A DNA stretch of 64,000 bases, from contig JANQQK010000078.1 in the NCBI GenBank assembly GCA_028289375.1, positions 22,532 to 86,531 on the forward strand, in the 5' to 3' direction. This document shows, one piece after another, positions 42,178-52,400 of the stretch. Source of the DNA: Phycisphaerae bacterium (GTDB lineage: Bacteria > Planctomycetota > Phycisphaerae > UBA1845). Both the position numbers and the translations under genes were made by a program. Position 1 is the first letter of the stretch; the number at the start of each line of letters is the position of its first letter. Below the pieces are notes generated by a model. It was given only the letters and a program-made list of their open reading frames with translations, was not told where the DNA came from and did not search any database.

Positions 42178-42924
42178 TTGGTATTGAATGAAAAGCAGGA
42201 AGCGCTGTGCAGTGAGAGTGCGTGGGATTTTTCCGATCTGACGGCGTTGTTTTTGAACTGCACGCTGAAGCGGTCGCCGGAGTTGTCGCACACCGAGGGT
42301 CTGATTCGGATATCGCGGGCGATCATGGAGAAGAACGGGGTCGCGTGTGAGCTGATCAGGCCGGTGGATCACAACATCGCGTTCGGCGTCTATGCCGACA
42401 TGACCACGCAGGGATGGGAGAAGGACGATTGGCCTGAGATCTACGAGAAGGTGAAAGCGGCGGACATTCTGGTCATCGGTTCATCGATCTGGCTGGGTGA
42501 GAAGACGTCGGTGTGCACGCAGTTGATCGAGCGGTTGTATTCGACATCGGGTGATCTGAACGACGCGGGGCAGTATGCCTATTATGGCCGCGTCGGCGGG
42601 TGTCTGATCACCGGGAATGAGGATGGGGCCAAGCACTGCTCGATGAGCATTCTGTATGCGTTGCAGCACATCGGGTATGTGATTCCGCCGCAGGCTGACG
42701 CGGGTTGGCTTGGTGAGGCGGGGCCTGGGCCTTCGTATCTGGATGAAGGGTCGGGCGGGCCTGAGAATGATTTCACGAATCGGAACACGACGTTCATGAC
42801 GTGGAATCTGCTGCACATGGCGCGCATGTTGAAGGATGCGGGGGGGATTCCGGCGCACGGGAATCAGCGGTCGAAGTGGGATGCGGGTTGTCGGTTTGAT
42901 TGGCCGAATCCGGAGCATCGGTAG
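42178..42924 (+). CDS. Flavodoxin-fold NADPH-dependent FMN reductase-like protein
   Basis: A 248-residue flavoprotein-like oxidoreductase. F-L-N-C-T-L-K-R-S-P near ~28 is the first FMN phosphate loop, I-G-S-S-I-W-L-G-E-K (~100) the second, and a G-C-L-I-T-G-N-E-D-G segment follows. The only upstream in-frame start is TTG 42178, placed 8 nt after AGGAG. An out-of-frame ATG at 42171 opens a six-codon mini-ORF ending inside the gene. It may reduce quinones or free flavins. A 14-nt perfect palindrome (CCCGGCGCGCCGGG) lies ~40 nt upstream. Confidence 0.83.
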   Translation: MVLNEKQEALCSESAWDFSDLTALFLNCTLKRSPELSHTEGLIRISRAIMEKNGVACELIRPVDHNIAFGVYADMTTQGWEKDDWPEIYEKVKAADILVIGSSIWLGEKTSVCTQLIERLYSTSGDLNDAGQYAYYGRVGGCLITGNEDGAKHCSMSILYALQHIGYVIPPQADAGWLGEAGPGPSYLDEGSGGPENDFTNRNTTFMTWNLLHMARMLKDAGGIPAHGNQRSKWDAGCRFDWPNPEHR

Positions 42925-42940
42925 GGCGTACAAACGCTAC

Positions 42941-42980
42941 TTGCCGTTCAGTCACCCACAAGGGGTGACGCCACAGGCAA
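42941..42980. terminator. Hairpin between convergent genes
   Basis: A 7-bp stem GTCACCC/GGGTGAC (42951-42957 and 42963-42969), enclosed by TTGCC/GGCAA (42941-42945 and 42976-42980), lies between the flavodoxin-like gene and the minus-strand FG-GAP lipoprotein gene. It probably ends both transcripts; no long T run is present. Confidence 0.5.
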
Positions 42981-42999
42981 TGCAACGCAACGTTTAGGA

Positions 43000-44811
43000 T
43001 CATTCGTCCTCGTTGATCGTGATGATGCGGTCGACGGGGGCGTTTTCCGTGGTGGTGATGACGCCGGATGGCCAGCGGACGGTGAGGGTGTCGAGCATCG
43101 TTGCGTCGCCGAGTCCGAAGTGAACCTGGGGGTGGACGGCGGTGAAGGCGCTGGCGGTGGTGAGGACTTCGCCGACGTAGGTCATGTCGCCGGCGGTGGC
43201 AGTGATGCGGGCGCCGATGCCGAAGCGGTTGGACTGCGTGCCTTCGAGGCGAATCGTGACCCAATGATGGTCGGTCAGGGCGGGGTTGAGCAGGCACTCG
43301 AATGAGTCTTCAAGGTTGATGTCGAAAAAGGCGTTGGTGCGGCAGATGTCTTCGAAGCCGTCGCCGTTGAGGTCGATGGCGGCCAACGCTCGACCGGGTC
43401 GGTTGTAGCCGAAGTCGAGGGGCAGGTCGTCGGACCAGTTGAACAGGCCCGCTTCGCCGGTGCGATCGGTGAAGGAGCCGTCGCCATTGTTTTCAAGGTA
43501 CCGGCCGACGCCCTGGAAATCGCGTCTGAGTTCCCCTTCGCGTATCAGTCCGGAAAGGACGATGTCGCCGATCCAATGGAGGTCTGGCCAACCATCGTTC
43601 TGCATGTCGAAGAACGCACATCCGAAACCGAATTCGAATCCGGCGAGTCCCGCGCCATCGAGGATGTTGGTGGGGGGCAGGGTGCCGCGGGTGACGTTGG
43701 TGTCGGGGGCGATGTCGATCATGTCGCCATTGCGATCGGCGGTGAGCAGGCGGTGGTAGGGATATCCGTTGGGGAGCTTCCATGCGTCGGCGACGTTGTA
43801 GGGCATGTCAGGGCCTTTGGCGTCGCTGCCGACGTTGGCGAGGAAGTAGTCGAGGTTGCCGTCGCGGTTGACGTCGGCGGCGGTGACGCCCATCCATCCG
43901 CCGTGTCGATTGAGAAGATCCTGCTGGACGGCGGTGAACGTGAGGTCGCCGTTGTTGATGAACAGGTCGACGCCGCCAGGGACTTCCTGCAGCGAGAGAA
44001 TGTCGATCAGTCCATCCACGTTGACGTCGGACATCATGACGGCCCAGGTGGGGACGTGGTATTCAATGTCGCTTGTCGTGGGGGCGAGTCCGCGTTGGGT
44101 CGTGCCGGCAACTCCTGCGGACGCGGTGATGTCTTCGAATACGGGGACGCCGTCGACGATGCCGGTGTTGCGGAGCAGGACGTTGGGTGTGTCGGGAAGC
44201 AAGGAGATCATGGCGAAGTTGAGGTCGGCGATGTTGTAGCGGCCGATGTAGAGATCGAGCAGGCCGTCGTTGTCGACGTCGCCGACGCCGATGCTGAGCG
44301 CGAAGTCAATATCGGCGAGACCGGTGCGATCGGTTACGTCTTGGAATCGGAAGTTGCCGTTCTCGTCGGGGCCCATGTTCTTCATGAAGAGCAGTCGGTT
44401 GTCGGGGGCGCGGATGCCGAAGAAGGGTGATTGTCTGCCGAGGATGAGGTCGAGGTAGCCGTCATTGTCGAAATCGCCGACGCCGGTGCAGACGGCGCCG
44501 TCGTCGTCGAGGGCGAGGTTGACGCTGTTGGCGGTGAAGGCGAAGTTGGCGTTGCCGTCGTTGCGGTAAACCATGTTGGGGACAGTGGCGGCGTTGGTGA
44601 CGAAGACGTCAATGTCGCTGTCGTTGTCGAAGTCGAATAGGGCAAGGGCAGGCCAACCGTCGATGGCGGGCGGCGGGGTGAAATTGGTGCGGGCAATGTT
44701 GCGCATGGCGAGGTCGGTCTTGGCGCTGCCGACGGTGACGGTCATGGGGGCATCGCAGGAAGACAGCAAGAGTGCGGCGATCAGGCTGCCGACGAACGCG
44801 GCGTGTTTCAT
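43000..44811 (-). CDS. FG-GAP/VCBS lipoprotein with ASPIC/UnbV C-terminal domain
   Basis: A 603-residue exported lipoprotein: the signal ends with the lipobox L-S-S-C at ~19. About seven FG-GAP units follow (F-D-N-D-S-D-I-D, F-D-N-D-G-Y-L-D, V-D-N-D-G-L-L-D and so on), forming one beta-propeller. The last ~100 residues match the ASPIC/UnbV module, with I-G-A-R-I-T-A and L-T-V-R-W-P-S-G. Such CRTAC1-like proteins are common in planctomycete exteriors; the ligand is not known. Inferred location is the outer face of a membrane. Confidence 0.88.
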   Translation of the reverse strand: MKHAAFVGSLIAALLLSSCDAPMTVTVGSAKTDLAMRNIARTNFTPPPAIDGWPALALFDFDNDSDIDVFVTNAATVPNMVYRNDGNANFAFTANSVNLALDDDGAVCTGVGDFDNDGYLDLILGRQSPFFGIRAPDNRLLFMKNMGPDENGNFRFQDVTDRTGLADIDFALSIGVGDVDNDGLLDLYIGRYNIADLNFAMISLLPDTPNVLLRNTGIVDGVPVFEDITASAGVAGTTQRGLAPTTSDIEYHVPTWAVMMSDVNVDGLIDILSLQEVPGGVDLFINNGDLTFTAVQQDLLNRHGGWMGVTAADVNRDGNLDYFLANVGSDAKGPDMPYNVADAWKLPNGYPYHRLLTADRNGDMIDIAPDTNVTRGTLPPTNILDGAGLAGFEFGFGCAFFDMQNDGWPDLHWIGDIVLSGLIREGELRRDFQGVGRYLENNGDGSFTDRTGEAGLFNWSDDLPLDFGYNRPGRALAAIDLNGDGFEDICRTNAFFDINLEDSFECLLNPALTDHHWVTIRLEGTQSNRFGIGARITATAGDMTYVGEVLTTASAFTAVHPQVHFGLGDATMLDTLTVRWPSGVITTTENAPVDRIITINEDE

Positions 44812-44889
44812 GATGATGCTCCTGCGGACATTCGCTTTGCGTGCATACGTTAGCGAGAGGAGCGAGGCAGGTCTAACGATTTCGCGGTG

Positions 44890-45531
44890 TCAGAGGGTGC
44901 CGAAGAGGCGGTCGCCGGCGTCGCCGAGGCCTGGGACGATGTAGCCTTTGTCGTTGAGTCGTTCGTCGATGGCGGCGGTGAAGACGGTGACGTTGTCATG
45001 TGCGTTGTTGAGGTTTTCGATGCCTTCGGGCGCGGCGAGCAGGCAGAGGACCTTGATGGCGTTGACGTTGTACTGACGCAGGCAGGTGATGGTGGCGTTG
45101 ACGGATCCTGCGGTGGCGAGCATGGGGTCGATGACGATGACGTCGGTTTCGGCGATGTTGGGCGGGAATTTCTGGTAGTAGGTGACGGGCTCGAGGGTTT
45201 CCTCGTCGCGGTAGATGCCGATGTGGCCGACGCGTGCGGCGGGGAGCAGTTGGAGGATGGGATCGATCATGCCGAGTCCGGCGCGGAGGATGGGGACGAG
45301 GGTGAGTTCGCGTGCGAGGCGGCGACCGGTGGCGGGGCCTAGCGGGGTTTCGATGACGAGGTTTTCGGTGGGGTAGTCGCGGGTGATCTCGAATGCCATC
45401 AGGCCGGCGATCTGTCCGACGAGGCGGCGGAAGTCCTCGACGGAGGTGTTGACGTCGCGTGCGCGGGAGAGGTCCTGCTGGATGACGGGGTGCTGGACGA
45501 GGGTGACGTTGGGCCAGATTTTGTCGGACAT
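44890..45531 (-). CDS. upp: Uracil phosphoribosyltransferase
   Basis: Salvages uracil to UMP with PRPP. The 213-residue product has the PRPP-binding loop (V-I-D-P-M-L-A-T-A-G-S), the early P-I-L-R-A-G-L-G-M, and the uracil-binding tail near G-Y-I-V-P-G-L-G-D-A-G-D-R. Length matches bacterial Upp. ATG 45531 is family-consistent. It lies 86 nt downstream of the zinc-ribbon membrane protein gene. Confidence 0.97.
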   Translation of the reverse strand: MSDKIWPNVTLVQHPVIQQDLSRARDVNTSVEDFRRLVGQIAGLMAFEITRDYPTENLVIETPLGPATGRRLARELTLVPILRAGLGMIDPILQLLPAARVGHIGIYRDEETLEPVTYYQKFPPNIAETDVIVIDPMLATAGSVNATITCLRQYNVNAIKVLCLLAAPEGIENLNNAHDNVTVFTAAIDERLNDKGYIVPGLGDAGDRLFGTL

Positions 45532-45617
45532 GCCGGTTGCGCCTCCGATTGCGTGGTGTCGGCGATTCGGCGGAATCTACACGGGAAGACGGTGTCTCGC
45601 CAGCGTGTAGTGTCGGG

Positions 45618-47105
45618 TTACGTGTTGGCGTATTGGGCGGCGCGGACGGCGCGGCGGACGATGAGGCTTTGGGCGCTGAGGAGGATCATGTTGAATCCGA
45701 ACCATGTGATGACGATGGTGGGCGTGGCGCTGCGTCGTCCGATGACGCCTTCGAAGATGCCGGTATCGTCGGCGATCATGGCCAAAATGCCGGTGGCAAG
45801 GGCGACGCATGTCCAGAGGATGGCGAAGGGACTGAGGTAGGCGGCGATGCGGTTTGTGACGCCGAGCAGATTGCGTTTGTTCTTGCGCGACAGTCGGGCG
45901 CCGTGGGAGAGCGAGCCGAGCTGCAGGCTGAAAAAGTGAATCGCGGTGATGCCAAACGATATGAGTGGCAGGCCGAGGAAGATGAAGTCGAGGTCGCGTC
46001 TCGAGTCAGGATAGCCACTCTCCATGATGACGACGACGAACAGTGACAACGAGCTTGCAACGAAGATCATGACAAGGGTGATCACCAGATAGGAGTGGTG
46101 GTCGTTCGTGAACGAGCGCGTTTTGAGCGAACGTCCAAGGGTGGTGGGGCTGAAGATGGCGACGCGGGCGGTTTCGAACCAGGCCTTGATCCGGTTGTGT
46201 CGGTTGTGCTGCCAGGGAAGACCCTGGCGCACGTGGTCGCCGAGGGAGTCTCTCACCGCGAGGCCGCATTCGGGACAGTTGCGGTCCATGGCTGAACCAG
46301 TGAGATTGTAGCCGCATTGTTCGCAGAGTGGATCGCGTTCTTCCGGACGACCGGGGCGGTTTGCGCTGAGGGCGGCGAAGAGTGTGCCGATCGTGAAGAT
46401 GCCGGCAAGGATGCACAATGCGACCGCGATCTCGTCGTCATTTCGCCTGAGCGGCGAATTGACCATCCGCCATCGGAGTTGCTCCTGTCGGGCCATGTGC
46501 TCGTCCATGGCGACTTGGAATTCCTGACTGGATGAGAACTGTTCGGGACGGGGTTCTGCGGGCATGGCGCGCGCGACGCGTTGCATGATCGTCCGATTGG
46601 CGACGTCGTTGATCATGATGAACAGCGTACACAGGATTACGGCGAAGGCGATGTTGCCGGTGTGCAGGAACGTCTGTCGAAAGGAATGGACGATGCTGTC
46701 GCGAATGCGCTCCTCGCGGGCGCCCCATGCAATTCCGGCGATGGCGAGGAACACGACAATAGCTTCAACAAATCCGGCGAAACCGAGTACGCCCAGGTAC
46801 CAGAACCTCTCTCTGCGCAGATCGTTGACGTCGTCGTCTACATGTTCGGATATCAGGACACCCCACCTGTTGAGTGAGAACTCTGTCAGATGTGTGAAGG
46901 ACTCTGCGGCCACGATGATGAGATAGACCAGCGCAAGACCGACGATTGCGATGACGAAGTGATACAACCACGCCACGGGCAGTCCGACGTGCGTCGAAGC
47001 GGAGGCGGCGCGCCTCGGGCGGATCAAGCGTATGACGAGCAGCATCGGCAATGCCCGTCGCTTCTCCGGCGGTGGGAGTGATGATTGTTGCGTTGGCGCG
47101 GTCAT
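45618..47105 (-). CDS. Multi-pass membrane protein with CGYNLTG zinc module
   Basis: A 495-residue protein with about eight hydrophobic segments and a soluble module between segments four and five: C-E-Q-C-G-Y-N-L-T-G followed by C-P-E-C-G, the same paired-CxxC module as in the gene at 2044-2607. Function unknown; the module probably binds zinc. ATG 47105 overlaps the phzF stop as ATGA, so the two genes are co-translated. Confidence 0.78.
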   Translation of the reverse strand: MTAPTQQSSLPPPEKRRALPMLLVIRLIRPRRAASASTHVGLPVAWLYHFVIAIVGLALVYLIIVAAESFTHLTEFSLNRWGVLISEHVDDDVNDLRRERFWYLGVLGFAGFVEAIVVFLAIAGIAWGAREERIRDSIVHSFRQTFLHTGNIAFAVILCTLFIMINDVANRTIMQRVARAMPAEPRPEQFSSSQEFQVAMDEHMARQEQLRWRMVNSPLRRNDDEIAVALCILAGIFTIGTLFAALSANRPGRPEERDPLCEQCGYNLTGSAMDRNCPECGLAVRDSLGDHVRQGLPWQHNRHNRIKAWFETARVAIFSPTTLGRSLKTRSFTNDHHSYLVITLVMIFVASSLSLFVVVIMESGYPDSRRDLDFIFLGLPLISFGITAIHFFSLQLGSLSHGARLSRKNKRNLLGVTNRIAAYLSPFAILWTCVALATGILAMIADDTGIFEGVIGRRSATPTIVITWFGFNMILLSAQSLIVRRAVRAAQYANT

Positions 47106-47893
47106 ACCCGCAATGTGCCGACCATGGTGGTGACGGCTCGTCCGGCGAGGTCGACGCGGTCGCCTCGGACGTTGACTCGGATGGTGCCGCCACGCTGCGA
47201 GATTTGTCGCGCGGTAAGTTGCGACTTGCCGAGTTGCTCCTGCCAGTAGGGTCCTAGCGTGCAGTGGGCAGAGCCGGTGACAGGATCTTCGTCGACACCG
47301 GCATTGGGGGCGAAGTACCGCGACAGGAAATCGAAACGTGGGTCGTCACTCTGAGTTGTTACAATGACTCGGCGATTGACGAGCATGTTGAGCATGCGGA
47401 AGTCTGGAGCGATCCGACGCAGATCGTCGGCCAACTCGACGACGACGAGGTAGTTGGTTTGCGTCTCGCCCACGTATTTGGGCGTGACGTTCAATACGGT
47501 GCGTAGTCCTTCAGGTGGTTCACAAGGTGTTGCTGGTTGGGCCGGGAAGTCGAGGACGACGCTGTCATCCTGCAACGTTGCGGTGAGTTGTCCGCTGCGG
47601 GTGTGAAAGATGATCGGGCTGGCCGCGGGCGTGTCGATTTCGTGGAACAGCACGTGGGCGGAGGCGAGGGTCGCGTGGCCGCAAAGGTCGACTTCGACCG
47701 CGGGCGTGAACCACCGGAGTTGATAGCCATCGTCACGCGGGACCAGGAAGGCCGTTTCCGAGAGGTTCATCTCCAACGCGACGTTCTGCATCCAGGTCGC
47801 GTCGGCTTCGGATTCGAGCAGACAGACGGCTGCGGGATTTCCGCCGAACGGTTGGTCGGTGAACGCGTTGACCTGATAGATGGGAACGGCCAT
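47102..47893 (-). CDS. PhzF-family isomerase/epimerase
   Basis: A 263-residue protein of the PhzF fold (two diaminopimelate epimerase-like halves). The N-terminal Q-V-N-A-F-T-D-Q-P-F-G-G-N-P-A-A-V is diagnostic, the catalytic Glu is in N-L-S-E-T-A-F, and D-E-D-P-V-T-G-S-A-H marks the second half. GGAGGTG lies 5 nt before ATG 47893; an in-frame extension to 48838 exists but is non-coding shadow. The substrate is unknown; phenazine genes are absent, so a general isomerase is likely. Confidence 0.93.
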   Translation of the reverse strand: MAVPIYQVNAFTDQPFGGNPAAVCLLESEADATWMQNVALEMNLSETAFLVPRDDGYQLRWFTPAVEVDLCGHATLASAHVLFHEIDTPAASPIIFHTRSGQLTATLQDDSVVLDFPAQPATPCEPPEGLRTVLNVTPKYVGETQTNYLVVVELADDLRRIAPDFRMLNMLVNRRVIVTTQSDDPRFDFLSRYFAPNAGVDEDPVTGSAHCTLGPYWQEQLGKSQLTARQISQRGGTIRVNVRGDRVDLAGRAVTTMVGTLRV

Positions 47894-47992
47894 CGGGCAC
47901 CTCCGTGAAACGTGTTCAGATTGGAACTGTTCTGCGTCGCATCGTCGGTATAATGGTACGCGACGGCAACAGCGCCGTTGCGATTTGTCGGG

Positions 47993-48868
47993 ATGGTTCT
48001 TGCGATGGCAAGTGTGTGGCGACGTTTTCAGACGGGGCGTTGGTGGTGGCGGCTGCCGGCAAAGGGGCTGATTGTCGCCGTGACGGTGTTTCTCGTCTCG
48101 TTTCCGAATCCGGTGCTGTTCGGGCGGCATGTGCAACGCTGGCGACACCCCGATCAATTGATTGACCCGGATGCGCCGGAGTTGGCGGCGATGCGGGCGG
48201 AACTGGAACCGAAGCTGGCGGAAGTGGCGCATGGTCAGCCGGCGTTGAAGGTGGTCGAGCGATACGTGTACCAGAAAGTCCCCTACGCCCACGATTGGGA
48301 GACGTGGGGGGCGGCTGACTTCATTCCGACGGTGGGCGAGGCGTTGGCGATGGGGCGGGAGGATTGTGATGGTCGTGCTGTCGTGTCGGCATCGCTGCTG
48401 CGCAGTCTGGGGTACAACGCGCGGCTGGTCACCGATTTCACGCACGTGTGGGTAAAGACGGATCGCGGCGAGGCGATGCATCCGGGGCCGATGAAGAAGG
48501 CGGTCGAGTCGCGCGATGATGGTCTTGCGATCGACTGGGGCCAGCTTGCGAATCTGCCGCGTTCGCTGTCGTATGGGTGTGCGGTGTTTCCGCTCGGTCG
48601 GGAACTGATTGTGCTCGTGGTGATCGTCTTGATGTCGATCCGTCCGGGGATGTCGGGTGGACGTTGGTTCGCTGCGACAGCGATGTTGGTCGGCGGATTG
48701 CTCGGAGTGCGTTATGCGGCGCGGAACCCTTGGGAGCCTGTCCTGTGGGGGCAGTGGCTTGGATGGGGGATGATGCTGGTGGGATTGGTGATGATGGCGA
48801 TGCGTGCGAAACCGCAACCGTCGCACTCGTTTGTCCAAAACGAATCAATGGTTGAACAGGATGCATGA
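47993..48868 (+). CDS. Transglutaminase-like membrane protein
   Basis: A 291-residue protein with an N-terminal membrane segment, a transglutaminase-like cysteine protease core (R-E-D-C-D-G-R-A-V supplies the Cys, T-H-V-W-V the His) and two membrane segments at the C-terminus. The core starts after V-E-R-Y-V-Y-Q-K-V-P-Y. It probably faces the periplasm and cleaves or cross-links peptides. Starts at 47993 or 48005 are both possible; a TTG at 47978 is less likely. It overlaps the GNAT gene by 8 nt. Confidence 0.75.
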   Translation: MVLAMASVWRRFQTGRWWWRLPAKGLIVAVTVFLVSFPNPVLFGRHVQRWRHPDQLIDPDAPELAAMRAELEPKLAEVAHGQPALKVVERYVYQKVPYAHDWETWGAADFIPTVGEALAMGREDCDGRAVVSASLLRSLGYNARLVTDFTHVWVKTDRGEAMHPGPMKKAVESRDDGLAIDWGQLANLPRSLSYGCAVFPLGRELIVLVVIVLMSIRPGMSGGRWFAATAMLVGGLLGVRYAARNPWEPVLWGQWLGWGMMLVGLVMMAMRAKPQPSHSFVQNESMVEQDA

Positions 48869-49394
48869 TTTTGAATTGGCACTGCGCACGCAGCGGTTGC
48901 ACCTGATCGCCGCGACGGGTCCACTTGCCCGTGCGGCTGCCACCGGGCATGCGGCGTTGTCTGAGGCATTGGACGCAATTGTACCGACTGAATGGCCGCC
49001 ACCGCTGTTGGCTGATCATGTCGAGGAATTCGCGATCAACCTTGAGCAGCATCCCGAGCAGGTCGGGTTGAGCATGTGGTACTTCGTGCGCGACGACGCG
49101 TCCGTCGGCGAACGTGTGCTGATTGGTAGTGGTGGGGCGGGGGGAGTGGTCGATGCTGACGGGACGCTTGCGATCGGCTACGCCGTTCTTGATGCGTTTC
49201 AACGACAGGGATATGCGACCGAAGCCATGTCCGCCATCGCCGATTGGATGTTCGCACGCCGGGAAGTCGAACGTCTGACGGCGGATACCTATCCACACCT
49301 GACGCCGTCGATCCGTGTGATGGAGAAGCTCGGCATGCGTCTGCTTGGCGACGGACCGGAAGCAGGGACGATTCGCTACGTGCGCGACGCCTGA
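48861..49394 (+). CDS. GNAT-family N-acetyltransferase (RimJ/RimL-like)
   Basis: A 177-residue acetyl-CoA-dependent acetyltransferase. The acetyl-CoA loop is D-A-F-Q-R-Q-G-Y-A-T-E-A (~112-123), preceded by I-G-Y-A-V-L and followed by S-I-R-V-M-E-K-L-G-M, the usual RimJ/RimL end. ATG 48861 lies inside the end of the transglutaminase-like gene, indicating coupling. The acceptor (ribosomal protein N-terminus or small amine) is unknown. Confidence 0.88.
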   Translation: MHDFELALRTQRLHLIAATGPLARAAATGHAALSEALDAIVPTEWPPPLLADHVEEFAINLEQHPEQVGLSMWYFVRDDASVGERVLIGSGGAGGVVDADGTLAIGYAVLDAFQRQGYATEAMSAIADWMFARREVERLTADTYPHLTPSIRVMEKLGMRLLGDGPEAGTIRYVRDA

Positions 49395-49406
49395 CGATCG
49401 CCGCGC

Positions 49407-52400
49407 CTACTCGCCACTGCAATCGACCACATCAATCATGGCCGGCGCGGACATGACCGGGCCGCATTCGCCGTTCGCCTCAACCTGGTAGACGCCGGAA
49501 TCGTCGCTGGTGACATTCGGGATCAACAGGAAGAACGCGTCCGCGCCGCTGATCGCTTCGCCATCCTTGTGCCACTGGAAGCTTGGCGATTGCGTGGCAG
49601 ATACGAAGAGAATCAATTGGCTTCCAATGCACAATTCGCCACCGGTTGGTTGCGAGGCAAAGAAGACGTCGGGGAAGAGTTCGAGGTTGGCGTAGGCTGA
49701 ACGGCGTTGGCAACCGTTGCCGTCGGTGACCACGCAGCGGTATTGGCCCACGTCGCTGTCGGCTATGTTCTCGACGGTGAGCGTGGCGTTGGTGGCGTCT
49801 GGGAGGTCCATGGGATCAGATGAACTGTCGATTCGGAATTGCCATTGGTACGTGAGTGGTCGAGCACCATCAGCGCTGACGCTGAGTTGCGCCGAGTCGC
49901 CGCGGCAATACATGCCGTCTGCAGGACCTGCATCGATCACGGGTCGCGGCAGGACGGTGACGTCGGCAGCGTCGGATACTGTGATGTTGCAGTCGTTGAA
50001 GACTAGCACGTCGTAGCTGCCGGATTCAGAGCCCATGATTTCGAAGAAGTACAGCTCTTGGCTGGTGGCGCCGAGGATGGGGACGCCGTCGCGACGCCAC
50101 TGGTAGCCGACGTCGTCTCCTTCGGCGGTCACGGTCAGCGTCACCTCGTCCAGCGAGCACGTGGTCGTTTCCGCCGGTGAAGTTGTGACGGTTAACGCGC
50201 ACGGGCCGGTGAAAGCCGCCTGGAATTGCCCATAGTCGATCAGGTCGACATCCTCGTCGTCGTCGAAGTCAACTGGAATGCACGTGTCAGCCGGGCTTGT
50301 GTACGTCGGAAACGAGATGTCGCCGGTGTAGCAGTCCGTCAAGGATGAGTACTCTGCCAGATCGACGTCGCCGTCGTCGTCGACATCGATCGGGTTCGGG
50401 CATTCGTCGGGTCGGCCATCATTGTTGATGTCGAAGACGGTTCCGGCGGTGATGTCGCACTCGTCGGCGATTCCGTTGCCATTGCAGTCTGGTTCGCAAA
50501 CGTCGGCGAGGCCATTGTTGTTGCAGTCGGGATCGCATTCATCGGGGATGCCGTTGTCGTCGCAGTCGTTGGACGTGCCATTGGACACGTCGCACTCGTC
50601 GGGGCTGCCATTGAGATTGCAATCGAGGCTGAAACCGAAGGGGATGAGGTCGAGCTGATCGGCTCGGCCATTGTCATTGCAGTCGCGTTGGCATTCGTCG
50701 GGGATGCCGTCGCTGTTCGCATCGGCGACGGTGTTGGCGGCGATGTCGCAGGTGTCGGGAATGTTGTTGCGGTTGCAGTCGGTGTCATCGCCGGGCATGA
50801 AGTCGAAACCGGTTGCACGGGCTTCGAACAATTCGGTCTGGTTGAGGACGTAGTAGGATCGCAGAAAGACGCCGAGTGCACCGTCGAACATTTGAAGCGG
50901 CACGTTGGCTTCCAAAGATGAGACGTAGACGTTGCGATCCGGACCGATGCGGACCGACCAGGGCGTGCGGAGTTCCCAGAAACCGTTCGGGTTGCCCGAG
51001 CGCGTGAAGACACGCATGAACTGGCCAGCCGCATCGTATTCGTAAACGGCGTCGAACCCGGAGGCGGCGACGAGCAGGTGGCCGTCAGCCTGGAACGCGA
51101 GGCCGTGAGGGCGAAACGGTGTGGTGCCGACAGGATTGACGACGTGGCCCAGGAAGGCGCCGGTCTGGCTGTCGTACCTGAGAACGAAGTGTGTGGTAAC
51201 GCTGGAGACGACGATGTTTCCTTCGCTGTCGATGGCGAGACCGCCGGGTTCGTCGAGGAGCGGACTGGTGTCGACGAGGGATTCGATGAACGCGCCGGTC
51301 TCGCCGTCGAACGCCGCGATCTTCGGGGATCGGGCGGCGACGAGGAGTCGGCCATCGCGTGCGAAGGCGAGCGCCGTTGGTCTGTCGAGATTGCCCGCAC
51401 CGCTCGTGACGAACTCGCCGACGTATTGACCGTCGCCGTTGAATTCCAGCACGGTGTCCTGGGCTGCGTCGGCGACCAGGATGCGGCCATCGTCGCTGAT
51501 GATCAGATCGGTCGCCTGCTGGATGAACCCCGACTCAGATTGTTTGATCTCGACGCCGGTCAGAGCGTGATACTCGGCGATGTAGTCGAGACTGTCGTTG
51601 GCCAGCCAGATGTTGTGGGCACCGGCCAGGGCGTCGATGTCGGTGACGCCGTCGCCGTCGCAGTCCTGACATTGATCGAGGATGTCGTTGCGGTCGACGT
51701 CAAGTGACATGTCTGCGAGCAGTTCGACGTGATCCGGTGTGCCGTTGAGGTTGCAGTCCGGATCGCATTCGTCGGGGATGTCGTTGCCGTTGGTGTCGTT
51801 GCCGGAAAGGTCGAACGAATCGGGGATCGCGTTGCCGTTGCAATCGGGATCGCAGATGTCGGGTTGGCCATTGCCGTTGAGGTCGGCCATGCCGTCAGCG
51901 ATGTCGACCGAGTCGAGTATGCCGTTCTCGTTGCAGTCTTCGCACTCGTCGGGGATGCCGTTGTTGTTCGTATCGGGGCTGACGCCGAAGAAGATGTCGT
52001 TGTTGTCACGCAGACTGTTCATGTTGCAGTCTTCGATGATGCACGTCGTGCTGGACGTGAAGCCGCGGATGACCTGCTTGACGCGGCTGTGAAAGCGCAG
52101 GTCGACATTCGACGTGCCGCCAGGCTGAATGTGACAGTAGCTCATGATCGTGCCGCGTCGGATATCGCCGGATGCACAGTTGTCGATGAGCGGGGTGTAA
52201 CCATCATGCGTGTGTCGCGTGCCGCAATTGTGACCGAGTTCATGGGCGCAGACGATGATGTCCCAATGGCCCATCGATGGCGTGCTCGGATCAGGAAACG
52301 AACCAAGCAGGTATCCCGACACGGAAAACGACGCCGAGTTGCACAGTCCGTTGATGAACGCGACGCCGCCGTAGGGCAGGTTGCGGCGACCGGTCAGCAG

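Noticed and set aside
47894..48838. Upstream in-frame extension of phzF
   Set aside because: The extension is H/R/P-rich, lies antisense to the transglutaminase-like gene, and PhzF has its own ribosome site at ATG 47893.
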